Positions 1 to 5,302 of a stretch of DNA of 5,513 nucleotides are shown piece after piece. Numbering within the stretch: position 1 is the first letter of the stretch; each line of letters opens with the position of its first letter. The DNA is taken from the NCBI GenBank assembly GCA_029907045.1, contig JARYMR010000094.1:1-5513 (forward strand). The letters run 5' to 3'. The DNA is from Candidatus Bathyarchaeota archaeon. Lineage in GTDB: Archaea; Thermoproteota; Bathyarchaeia; Bathyarchaeales; UBA233. Below the pieces are notes generated by a model that saw nothing but the letters and a program-made list of their open reading frames with translations, did no database searches and was not told the origin of the DNA. The position numbers and the translations under genes are program-made.

Positions 1-1109
1 GTCATTCAATAAAAAGGGGATTTGTTAACGTTCCCTATGGTAGCAAACATAAAACAGATGTTATAGAGCTTCATGAAGCAAGCCATCCGATTCCAGACGA
101 TTCAGGGGTGAAAGGAACTCGGCAGATGCTTGAAATAGTAAAAAAGGCGGAAAAAGACGATTTGATTATTTGTTTGATTTCTGGCGGAGGCTCAAGCCTT
201 ATGCCCTTGCCTCGCGGCGAAATAACCATAGCCGACAAAAGGGAAATAACAGATGCTTTACTGAAATGTGGAGCAACAATAAACGAGATTAACACGGTAC
301 GAAAGCACATATCAGATTTTAAGGGAGGTTGGCTTGCAAAAAAGGCTTATCCAGCCACAATCCTAAACCTCATCCTCTCAGATGTAGTTGGCGACCCACT
401 AGATTTTATTGCATCAGGCCCAACAGTTCCAGATTCCACAACCTTCAGCGACGCAATAAAAGTTTTGAAAAAATATGGGCTGTGGGAAAGGACTCCAGCA
501 TCCATCCGAAAGGTTCTATTAGAGGGAGAAAAGGGTAAAATTCCAGAAACCCCAAAAGCCAACGACGAAGCATTTAAGAAAGTTTTCAATGTAATTATTG
601 GAAATAATAGGCTTGCCAGCCAAACAGCCCAAAAATACCTCAAATCAGAAGGAGTAAGCACACTTTTGCTAACCGCAACATTAGAAGGAGAAGCTAGACA
701 CGTTGGAACCATGCTTGCTTCCGTAGCTCGTGAAGTTTCTGCTTCTGGAAATCCCATTCCAAAACCAGCCGGCATAATCGCTGGAGGAGAAACAACAGTG
801 ACAATCACTGGAAAAGGTAAAGGAGGAAGAAACCAAGAAATAGCGTTGGCAGCAGCAATAAAAATGAAGAGTATGGAAGGAGCGGTTCTTGCTTCAATAA
901 GCACGGACGGCGTGGATGGTCCAACAGATGCTGCGGGAGCCATAGTTGACGGAAAAACGTTGACAAGAGCAGCAAAAGAGGGGTTAATTCCAGAGGAGTA
1001 TCTTGCTGAAAACAACTCTTACAATTTCTTCTCAAAACTTGAAGACCTCATTTTTACGGGTCCAACAGGCACAAATGTGAATGACATTTCCATAATAATA
1101 GTGCTATAA
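1..1109 (+). CDS. Glycerate 2-kinase (MOFRL/GckA-type), 5'-truncated by window edge
   Basis: This enzyme phosphorylates D-glycerate with ATP, giving 2-phosphoglycerate in the archaeal versions of the family; it is cytosolic. The frame is open from base 3 with no stop, and the residues encoded there are family-typical (EASHPIPDDSG, visible residues 25-35), so the GTG at 108 is internal. Of a family length near 440 residues, 368 are visible, so about 70-80 N-terminal residues lie upstream. Seen in order: the glycine loop LISGGGSS (58-65), the NTVRKHIS...KGG segment (97-109), SDVVGDPLDFIASGPTVPDS (126-145), GGETTVTITGKGKGGRNQE (261-279), STDGVDGPTDAAGA (300-313) and TGPTGTNVND near the C-terminus. 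These are the landmarks of the DUF4147 and MOFRL domains. The stop is 14 nt before the MoaD-like gene, which suggests co-transcription. Older annotations of this family say hydroxypyruvate reductase; kinase activity is the better-supported assignment. Confidence 0.93.
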   Translation, partial: HSIKRGFVNVPYGSKHKTDVIELHEASHPIPDDSGVKGTRQMLEIVKKAEKDDLIICLISGGGSSLMPLPRGEITIADKREITDALLKCGATINEINTVRKHISDFKGGWLAKKAYPATILNLILSDVVGDPLDFIASGPTVPDSTTFSDAIKVLKKYGLWERTPASIRKVLLEGEKGKIPETPKANDEAFKKVFNVIIGNNRLASQTAQKYLKSEGVSTLLLTATLEGEARHVGTMLASVAREVSASGNPIPKPAGIIAGGETTVTITGKGKGGRNQEIALAAAIKMKSMEGAVLASISTDGVDGPTDAAGAIVDGKTLTRAAKEGLIPEEYLAENNSYNFFSKLEDLIFTGPTGTNVNDISIIIVL

Positions 1110-1112
1110 GAC

Positions 1113-1116
1113 GAGG
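1113..1116 (+). promoter_or_regulatory. Ribosome binding site of the MoaD-like gene
   Basis: GAGG lies 7 nt before the ATG at 1124, in the short gap after the glycerate kinase stop. It supports this ATG as the start and fits translation from a shared mRNA. Confidence 0.6.
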
Positions 1117-1123
1117 AAACGAG

Positions 1124-1408
1124 ATGGCTGTAACTGTGAATTTTATCGGCGCCTTCCGCACTATATCGGGAAGAGACAAAATCGCAATAAAAATTAAAGG
1201 TACTATGCCGTTAAAGGAGGTTGTAAAGAAAATGATTGAAAAGGTTCCCGCCCTCAAGCGGGCACTTGTTGACTCTGAGCTTGAAGACCCTAGACCTAAC
1301 GCGTTAATACTTGTGAATGGAAAGGAAATCAGCGTTTTGAATGGTTTGGAAACTTTGGTTAAGGACAGCGATGAAATTGTCCTTGTCCCAGTTATTCATG
1401 GAGGATGA
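1124..1408 (+). CDS. MoaD/ThiS-family beta-grasp protein with C-terminal Gly-Gly (SAMP-like)
   Basis: A 94-residue ubiquitin-fold protein. It begins VTVNFIGAFRTISG (residues 3-16), as MoaD proteins do. Its C-terminal half holds the typical LILVNGKEIS (61-70), LNGLETLVKDSDEIVLVPV (72-90) and a terminal IHGG. The Gly-Gly end is activated by an E1-like (MoeB/UbaA) enzyme, then either carries a thiocarboxylate, as the sulfur donor for molybdopterin or tRNA thiolation, or is conjugated to proteins as in archaeal SAMPs. Which role applies cannot be read from the sequence: no MoaE, MoeB or other molybdopterin gene is in view. It sits between glycerate kinase and cofE in a tight forward run. The bases encoding the Gly-Gly tail also serve as the Shine-Dalgarno of the next gene. 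Family assignment is firm; the partner pathway is open. Confidence 0.9.
   Translation: MAVTVNFIGAFRTISGRDKIAIKIKGTMPLKEVVKKMIEKVPALKRALVDSELEDPRPNALILVNGKEISVLNGLETLVKDSDEIVLVPVIHGG
1400..1405 (+). promoter_or_regulatory. Shine-Dalgarno of cofE, embedded in the Gly-Gly codons of the MoaD-like gene
   Basis: GGAGGA lies 8 nt before the TTG at 1414. The same six bases are the GGA GGA codons of the upstream protein's C-terminal diglycine, followed at once by its TGA. This site decides the cofE start: the ATG at 1405 is in frame but is followed two codons later by TGA at 1411-1413, so TTG 1414 is the first usable start. The arrangement fits translational coupling. Confidence 0.7.
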
Positions 1409-1413
1409 AATGA

Positions 1414-2184
1414 TTGAGGCTTTATGCTGTTGAAACTGGGGTTATCGGTGTTGGCGATAATTTAGTTGATATAATCCTTGAGGCAGTGAAGAAACAAGGT
1501 TTAGAGCTCGAAGACCACGACATAATAGCTTTAACTTCAAAAGTTATTGCTTACGCAGAAAATCGCTTAATAAGATTGAACGAAATTAAACCTTCAAGGA
1601 AAGCAGAGGAGTTGGCAAAACGTTTTTCGCTGCAACCAGCTTTCGCAGAGCTAATTTTAAGAGAAACGGACAAAATTTATGGGGGAGTTGAGAAGGCTGT
1701 TTTGACGCTTAAAAATGGAATTTTAACTGCAAATGCTGGAATAGATAATAAGAATGCTCCTATTGATTATGCAGTTTTATGGTCGAGCAACCCTCAAAAA
1801 TGGGCGAGATACATAAGAGAAGAAATTAAAAATAGAACTGGCAAGTGTGTGGGCGTTTTAATTATTGACAGCGGCTTAGTACCGCTTAGAAAAGGCACTG
1901 TGGGTTTGGCTCTGGCGGTGGCTGGTTTCAAACCCATAAAAGATAGAAGAGGAGAAAAGGATATTTATGGAAAATCAATAGTCATCACACAACATGCTGT
2001 TGCAGATGATTTAGCTTCTGCAGCACATTTTCTAATGGGTGAAGCAGCGGAAAGAACTCCCATAGTTATTATTAAAGGTGCTCATGTGGATTTTGATGAT
2101 GGTGTTTATGGTTCCGAGGACATGACTATGCCACAAAAAGAGTGCATTTTCATGAGCACTTTTCTTGCCCAACGGAAGGATTAA
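1414..2184 (+). CDS. cofE: CofE-family F420-0:gamma-glutamyl ligase, divergent at the catalytic loop
   Basis: CofE adds gamma-linked L-glutamate to coenzyme F420-0 using GTP and divalent metal, in the cytosol. The 256-residue length suits the archaeal enzyme (about 250). Seen: DIIALTSKVIAYAENR (36-51), NAGID (107-111), GVLIIDSGLVPLRKGTVG (147-164), RRGEKDIYGKSIVITQHAVA (178-197), DDLASAAHFLMGEAAERTPIVIIKG (198-222). Asp111 and Asp152 match the positions of conserved metal-binding aspartates. One oddity: the usual loop after the second Asp, of the form D-T-x-G-R-x-x-R-x-G, reads DSGLVPLRKG here. From memory, CofE-like paralogues with DS...PLRxG loops exist, so the substrate could be F420-0 or another glutamylated compound. 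The start is TTG, directly after an in-frame TGA and 8 nt after GGAGGA. The 3' end overlaps the minus-strand transporter gene by 35 bp. Confidence 0.85.
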   Translation: MRLYAVETGVIGVGDNLVDIILEAVKKQGLELEDHDIIALTSKVIAYAENRLIRLNEIKPSRKAEELAKRFSLQPAFAELILRETDKIYGGVEKAVLTLKNGILTANAGIDNKNAPIDYAVLWSSNPQKWARYIREEIKNRTGKCVGVLIIDSGLVPLRKGTVGLALAVAGFKPIKDRRGEKDIYGKSIVITQHAVADDLASAAHFLMGEAAERTPIVIIKGAHVDFDDGVYGSEDMTMPQKECIFMSTFLAQRKD

Positions 2185-2902
2185 CAAGGGACGTTAAATT
2201 TACAGGCTTTAGACTATTTTGTAAAGTTGCTCCGATAAGTGCACCCATTAATGCGATAAGCACTCGTTCAACAGGATAAATGAACGTTAAAAATTGCCAC
2301 GTAACCCTCCAAGCATTCAAATCTACCATAAAAATAGGCCAAGCGAGAACTTCGAAAACTAGGGAACCAGCAATTTGACCAGCCAAAGTTGATGTGAGAA
2401 AGGTTATGAAAAAAGCTTGAAAGAGCTTTGAAACGCTTTCAGAGTTCAAATTTTTGATGGCCATGGATTGTAATGGCGAAATGAGAAGGAGAAAACCGAT
2501 TATTTGAAACCACATTAATGGTGGATAAAGCCAGAAGGGCCCAACAAAAGGATAAAAACCGAAAAGAAACAGCAGCGAGAAGTAAGTGAAGGCGCAGAGG
2601 CTTCGCTTTTGAAGGTAAAGTATGCCAGAACAAAAGGTGGTAACTACACCAGAAACTAAACTTGGCGGAGAAAAAGCTCCAGCAAAAAAGGGAATAATTC
2701 CGCCTAAAATTGTGGACAACATGCCTATGTATGGTCCAAGGATTATACCGATTACTGGTGCCACTATTGCGGCTGCCGTTATGGTTTTGCCTGGCAAACC
2801 AATTATTGGAGAAATGGGCAAGAAGCCGAAAACTGTGTATAGGGCTGTGAAGCAAACGATTAAAGCCACGCTTTTTGCTGAAAGCTTTTTGTTAAATCTC
2901 AC
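2150..2902 (-). CDS. Multi-pass membrane protein, probable ECF transporter S (substrate-binding) component
   Basis: A 250-residue, strongly hydrophobic protein. A short basic N-terminus (RFNKK) precedes about six to eight candidate membrane segments, roughly residues 11-29, 40-60, 62-76, 83-96, 102-120, 128-145, 160-190 and 208-228. The N-terminal pattern (AKSVALIVCFTALYTVFGF, then a glycine/proline-rich turn and small-residue helices such as GPYIGMLSTILGGIIPFFAG at 56-75) resembles S components of energy-coupling-factor vitamin importers. Those bind the substrate in the membrane and dock on a shared EcfT plus ATPase module. No EcfA or EcfT is in the window, so it would rely on genes elsewhere; the substrate cannot be told. 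The start is GTG at 2902 with GGAAG about 8 nt upstream; upstream codons to the in-frame TAA at 2948-2950 contain no ATG, GTG or TTG. It is divergent from the SAM hydrolase gene. A non-ECF membrane family remains possible. Confidence 0.68.
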   Translation of the reverse strand: MRFNKKLSAKSVALIVCFTALYTVFGFLPISPIIGLPGKTITAAAIVAPVIGIILGPYIGMLSTILGGIIPFFAGAFSPPSLVSGVVTTFCSGILYLQKRSLCAFTYFSLLFLFGFYPFVGPFWLYPPLMWFQIIGFLLLISPLQSMAIKNLNSESVSKLFQAFFITFLTSTLAGQIAGSLVFEVLAWPIFMVDLNAWRVTWQFLTFIYPVERVLIALMGALIGATLQNSLKPVNLTSLVNPSVGQEKCS

Positions 2903-2930
2903 CTTTGAAACTTCCTTGGTTTTGGAAAGG

Positions 2931-2945
2931 TAATTATTTTGTAAC
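2931..2945. promoter_or_regulatory. AT-rich candidate bidirectional promoter between the ECF-like and SAM hydrolase genes
   Basis: The gap between the two divergent starts is only 66 bp. Its one strongly AT-rich block is TAATTATTTTGTAA. Taken as a TATA element, this block would put transcription starts close to 2969 on the plus strand and close to 2902 on the minus strand, giving near-leaderless mRNAs both ways. A second TATA-like string, TTTATAA at 2953-2959, lies too close to the coding start to serve the SAM hydrolase. The call rests on composition and spacing only. Confidence 0.3.
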
Positions 2946-2968
2946 TGTTAATGTTTATAAAGAAGGTT

Positions 2969-3763
2969 ATGCCTCGCTCAATAATCACTTTGACAACCGA
3001 CTTCGGTTTGAAAGACCCTTATGTGGCGGAGATGAAAGCTGTAATTCTAAACATAAATCCAAACGCTGTAATTGTTGACATAACTCATAAAATAGAAAAG
3101 TTTAATGTGCGAATGGGCGCCTATGTTTTAGCTTCAGCTTCGCAATATTTTTCTAAAGGCACAGTTCACGTGGCTGTTGTTGACCCAGGCGTGGGAACAA
3201 AAAGGAAGCCTATACTTGTAGAGACGGAACAAGCATTTTACGTCGGACCAGACAATGGGGTATTGGCTTTGGCTGCAAAAAATCAAGGAATAGAGCACAT
3301 TTACGAAATAAGAAATAGAAAATTCATGATGCCAAAAATCTCCAATACATTTCATGGAAGAGACATTTTCGCACCAGCCGCTGCTTATTTGTCGAAAGGG
3401 ATAAAGCCAGCAGAGTTTGGACCAGAAACTGGTGAAATTGTAATTCCAAAATTTGCGAAAGTGATTCGGCGTAATGGCGCATTTTTTGGTGAAGTTTTGC
3501 ATGTAGATGGTTTTGGAAATGTAATTACGAATTTTGGAGAGAAAGAGCTTAAAGCATTGGGCATTAGGGATGCGGTTAATTTAGAAATTAAAGGCGTTGA
3601 TTTAAGGTTGAAGGTTTGTAAAGCTTATGCAGAGGTTGAAGCGCAAAAGCCCTTAGCCATCATTGGAAGTCACAATTTTTTGGAAATTTCCATAAATCAA
3701 GGCAATGCCGCCAAAACTTTCAAGATAGATGTTGGGGATAAGGTTAAACTTTATCGCTCTTAG
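2969..3763 (+). CDS. S-adenosyl-L-methionine hydrolase (SAM hydroxide adenosyltransferase, DUF62/SAM_adeno_trans)
   Basis: The archaeal members of this family split SAM with water into adenosine and L-methionine; relatives in actinomycetes are fluorinases and chlorinases. Numbered from the ATG at 2969 (264 residues): TLTTDFGLKDPYVAEMKAVI (7-26), VDITHKI (36-42), VAVVDPGVGTKRKP (69-82), VGPDNGVLALA (92-102), FHGRDIFAPAAAYL (128-141), and in the C-terminal beta domain HVDGFGNVITNF (178-189). The Asp-Arg-His triad reported to hold the water nucleophile in the Pyrococcus enzyme corresponds to Asp72, Arg79 and His129, so hydrolase activity is expected over halogenation. The length is normal. An in-frame ATG at 2951 would add MFIKKV; the later ATG is preferred because relatives start a few residues before the ITLTTDFG strand and an AT-rich block lies about 30 nt upstream. 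Neither start has a good Shine-Dalgarno. Its 3' end overlaps nadM by 20 bp. Confidence 0.93.
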   Translation: MPRSIITLTTDFGLKDPYVAEMKAVILNINPNAVIVDITHKIEKFNVRMGAYVLASASQYFSKGTVHVAVVDPGVGTKRKPILVETEQAFYVGPDNGVLALAAKNQGIEHIYEIRNRKFMMPKISNTFHGRDIFAPAAAYLSKGIKPAEFGPETGEIVIPKFAKVIRRNGAFFGEVLHVDGFGNVITNFGEKELKALGIRDAVNLEIKGVDLRLKVCKAYAEVEAQKPLAIIGSHNFLEISINQGNAAKTFKIDVGDKVKLYRS

Positions 3764-4268
3764 TTAAATCTCGAAGTCTGTTGACTCCATCTATCTCTTT
3801 TATGAAAGCGGCAACGCTTTTTGGGACAAGTTTTTCCCAACTTTCATCCTTCAGCATTCTCGCCCTAATTTCAGTTGAAGAATAAAGTTTTCTTTCATGA
3901 AAACGTATGGCTTTAACCTTATAGTCGGCTTCTAGGAAAAGTCGACGGGTTAAGGGTTCGTTAGAATAAACAACATCAAAGTGTGGAGTATACCCCTCTA
4001 CTGCTGCAACCCACATCATATGCAGGTGCACATCGGGCACGGGCACAATCCAAACTCGTGAATAGTCTATTTTGGCTTCTTCCAAAGCCTTGCGAATCAT
4101 GATTAGCCTTTCGCCAGCAGTGAATGGGTTGTCAATCCGGTGGCTGTATTGAGCGCTTCCAATAACGATAACCAGTTCATCAACTTCCTTTAAAATGTCT
4201 TTTATTGCGCCAAGATGGCCCAAATGGAAGGGTTGAAAACGTCCAACATAAAGCCCACGTTTAACCAT
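3744..4268 (-). CDS. nadM: Nicotinamide-nucleotide adenylyltransferase, archaeal type
   Basis: This enzyme joins NMN (and usually nicotinate mononucleotide) with ATP to give NAD (or its deamido form) and pyrophosphate, the core step of NAD synthesis in the cytosol. It is a nucleotidyltransferase of the HxGH class. With the ATG at 4268 the protein has 174 residues, usual for archaeal NadM. Seen: GLYVGRFQPFHLGHL (5-19) with the HLGH signature at 15-18, GSAQYSHRIDNPFTAGERL (38-55) forming the nucleotide site, VPVPDVHLHMMWV (76-88), and YSSTEIR (129-135), the second signature of the superfamily. A TTG one codon earlier (4271) could be read as a start, but ATG is better placed behind the GAGGGA site. 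It is divergent from the nitroreductase gene and convergent with the SAM hydrolase gene. All catalytic motifs are intact. Confidence 0.95.
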   Translation of the reverse strand: MVKRGLYVGRFQPFHLGHLGAIKDILKEVDELVIVIGSAQYSHRIDNPFTAGERLIMIRKALEEAKIDYSRVWIVPVPDVHLHMMWVAAVEGYTPHFDVVYSNEPLTRRLFLEADYKVKAIRFHERKLYSSTEIRARMLKDESWEKLVPKSVAAFIKEIDGVNRLRDLTKSDKV

Positions 4269-4272
4269 CAAA

Positions 4273-4278
4273 TCCCTC
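4273..4278 (-). promoter_or_regulatory. Ribosome binding site of nadM
   Basis: On the minus strand GAGGGA stands 4 nt before the ATG at 4268 (6 nt from the GAGG core). It favours this ATG over the adjacent TTG at 4271, which would be only 1 nt from the site. Confidence 0.55.
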
Positions 4279-4311
4279 GTTTCTTGGTGTATTCACCTTC
4301 CATTTATCATT

Positions 4312-4321
4312 TACTATAAAT
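4312..4321 (-). promoter_or_regulatory. TATA-like promoter element of nadM
   Basis: On the minus strand the sequence reads ATTTATAGTAA. With the usual 25-27 nt from TATA centre to start site, transcription would begin near 4291, leaving a leader of about 23 nt that just accommodates the GAGGGA site. This matches an archaeal promoter driving nadM alone. An upstream BRE is not distinct. Confidence 0.45.
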
Positions 4322-4342
4322 CGCTATACGGCATGTAAAAGC

Positions 4343-4355
4343 AAAACATATATCC
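4343..4355 (+). promoter_or_regulatory. TATA-like promoter element of the nitroreductase gene
   Basis: AAAACATATATCC, centred near 4350, would place the start site near 4376, about 12 nt before the ATG at 4389. No convincing Shine-Dalgarno lies in that short leader; a GGAG at 4363-4366 is over 20 nt from the ATG and would fall outside the transcript. Translation from a short or near-leaderless mRNA is therefore implied. Confidence 0.4.
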
Positions 4356-4388
4356 TAATAGTGGAGCTTAGGCTTAAACGGTATCACC

Positions 4389-5168
4389 ATGACAAAAAAT
4401 GTCCCATCAAAACTGTTAAACATATTTTTCAATAGACGAAGCATAAGAAAATTCAGCTCTAAACCAGTTCCAGAAGAAACCGTGCAAAGAATTGTTGAAA
4501 CTGGTCAGCGCGCTCCAAGTGCATGCAATCTCCAAACATACTCCATTATTTGGGTTAAAGATCCAGAAATTAAAGAGAAAATTTTGGATGTTTGTTGGGC
4601 TTCAAAGCAGATTAGAAATGTGCCAGTGGTTTTTGTGATTTGCGCTGATTTTCGTAGATTACGTAGAACATTGGATTATTTGGGCGCGGATCATTGCCTC
4701 AAAAAAGATGGTGGTTATGCTATCAAGTTGATGAGTTTTATTGATGCTTCTCTGGTGGCGGAAAACATGACGCTGGCAGCCGAATGCTTAGGTTTAGGCT
4801 CCCTTTATCTTGGCGGGGCTCTTGCAAATAGAGAAGTCATAAGTATTTTGAAGTTGCCAGAAGGTGTTTTGCCTTTAACGCTTCTTTGTGTTGGTTATCC
4901 AGACGAACAACCACCCACAAGACCAAGATTGCCCCTATCAACAATTCTTCATGTAAATGGTTATCGAGACCCTTCTGATGAAGAGATAAAAATGTTTTTA
5001 GAGCACATGGATAATGCGCTTGTAAAAGAGGGATATTACCAAAAATATTCCAATCAAAAACCAAGTTATCGTTATTCAAACCATATACAAAGCAAAACAG
5101 CCACCAAACCCATACAAAAAGCAGATGCGGAAATACTGCAAGTTTTAAAGGAAACTGGCTTTTTCTAA
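4389..5168 (+). CDS. FMN-dependent nitroreductase family protein (NfsA/Frp-like)
   Basis: A 259-residue flavoprotein of the nitroreductase fold, expected to work as a cytosolic homodimer that uses NAD(P)H or another reduced cofactor to reduce quinones, flavins or nitro compounds. The physiological substrate cannot be inferred. Seen: FFNRRSIRKF (13-22), whose arginines contact the FMN phosphate; GQRAPSACNLQ (39-49); the dimer helix FIDASLVAENMTLAAECLGL (117-136); GSLYLGGA (137-144); LPLTLLCVGYPDE (161-173); and RPRLPLSTILHVNGY (178-192). The last stretch, plus the C-terminal helix ending ILQVLKETGFF (249-259), matches the longer NfsA/Frp branch more than short NfsB-type enzymes. The ATG has no Shine-Dalgarno but a TATA-like box 39 nt upstream. 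It is the last ordinary host gene before the insertion-like region; the gene is intact. Confidence 0.88.
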   Translation: MTKNVPSKLLNIFFNRRSIRKFSSKPVPEETVQRIVETGQRAPSACNLQTYSIIWVKDPEIKEKILDVCWASKQIRNVPVVFVICADFRRLRRTLDYLGADHCLKKDGGYAIKLMSFIDASLVAENMTLAAECLGLGSLYLGGALANREVISILKLPEGVLPLTLLCVGYPDEQPPTRPRLPLSTILHVNGYRDPSDEEIKMFLEHMDNALVKEGYYQKYSNQKPSYRYSNHIQSKTATKPIQKADAEILQVLKETGFF

Positions 5169-5224
5169 TGTATCATTAGTGTGTGTAATGCAAAAAATTG
5201 GTTGTGTCTGCTAATCGGTTAACT

Positions 5225-5302
5225 TTTTGGACTGATATTGAGTCCTCTCCTATGTTATCGACATGCAAGAAGGAGGTGGAACTCGATCATATCAGTCCGA
5301 AG
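5225..5302 (+). repeat. Long imperfect hairpin enclosing the transposase Shine-Dalgarno and start
   Basis: The outer stem pairs 5225-5238 with 5289-5302: ten perfect base pairs (GGACTGATAT against ATATCAGTCC), extended by two A-T pairs and two G-U wobbles. Further in, GAGTCC (5240-5245) can pair with GGAACTC (5278-5284, one bulged A). CTCCT (5247-5251) pairs with AGGAG of the Shine-Dalgarno (5271-5275), and ATGT (5252-5255) with ACAT (5261-5264). All arms are nested and compatible, about 29 pairs in 78 nt. In an RNA that includes the left arm, the ribosome binding site and putative start would be hidden. That function is inference; the pairing is seen. Confidence 0.75.
5271..5279 (+). promoter_or_regulatory. 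Near-perfect Shine-Dalgarno of the transposase gene
   Basis: AGGAGGTGG is close to the full complement of the 16S rRNA 3' end and is the strongest ribosome binding site in the window. It is followed in the transposase frame by ATC (5286, 9 nt after AGGAGG) and ATA (5289, 12 nt), with no ATG, GTG or TTG in that frame at usable distance. Its first five bases can pair with CTCCT at 5247-5251. Confidence 0.65.

Noticed and set aside
108..110. GTG at 108 as the start of the glycerate kinase
   Set aside because: The frame is open upstream to the window edge and encodes conserved family sequence there (EASHPIPDDSG), so the gene is cut by the window and does not start here.
347..1015. 222-codon open frame on the minus strand inside the glycerate kinase gene
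   Set aside because: It is fully antisense to a gene with clear family motifs and shows no recognisable domain of its own; it is a shadow frame.
2439..2933. Open frames on both strands within the ECF-like gene (plus 2622-2933, minus 2439-2855)
   Set aside because: They are alternate-frame readings of a membrane protein with a coherent hydrophobic pattern; no binding site or domain supports them.
2953..2959. TTTATAA as the TATA box of the SAM hydrolase gene
   Set aside because: Its predicted start site would fall near 2984, inside the conserved N-terminal strand, so it cannot serve this gene.
3134..3502. 122-codon minus-strand frame inside the SAM hydrolase gene
   Set aside because: Its translation is rich in Trp, Cys and Tyr and lacks domain features, while the plus strand encodes all DUF62 motifs.
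4302..4321. ATTTAT/ATAAAT inverted repeat overlapping the nadM promoter as an operator
   Set aside because: Six AT-only base pairs in an AT-rich promoter region are expected by chance; there is no second copy or extended symmetry.
5238..5240. TTG at 5238 as the transposase start
   Set aside because: It has no ribosome binding site, lies at the inner end of the left hairpin arm, and would add an arginine-rich stretch that reads through the strong Shine-Dalgarno at 5271-5279.
5169..5285. tRNA, riboswitch or intrinsic terminator downstream of the nitroreductase gene
   Set aside because: There is no cloverleaf or known aptamer pattern, and the hairpin at 5225-5302 is not followed by a T-run.
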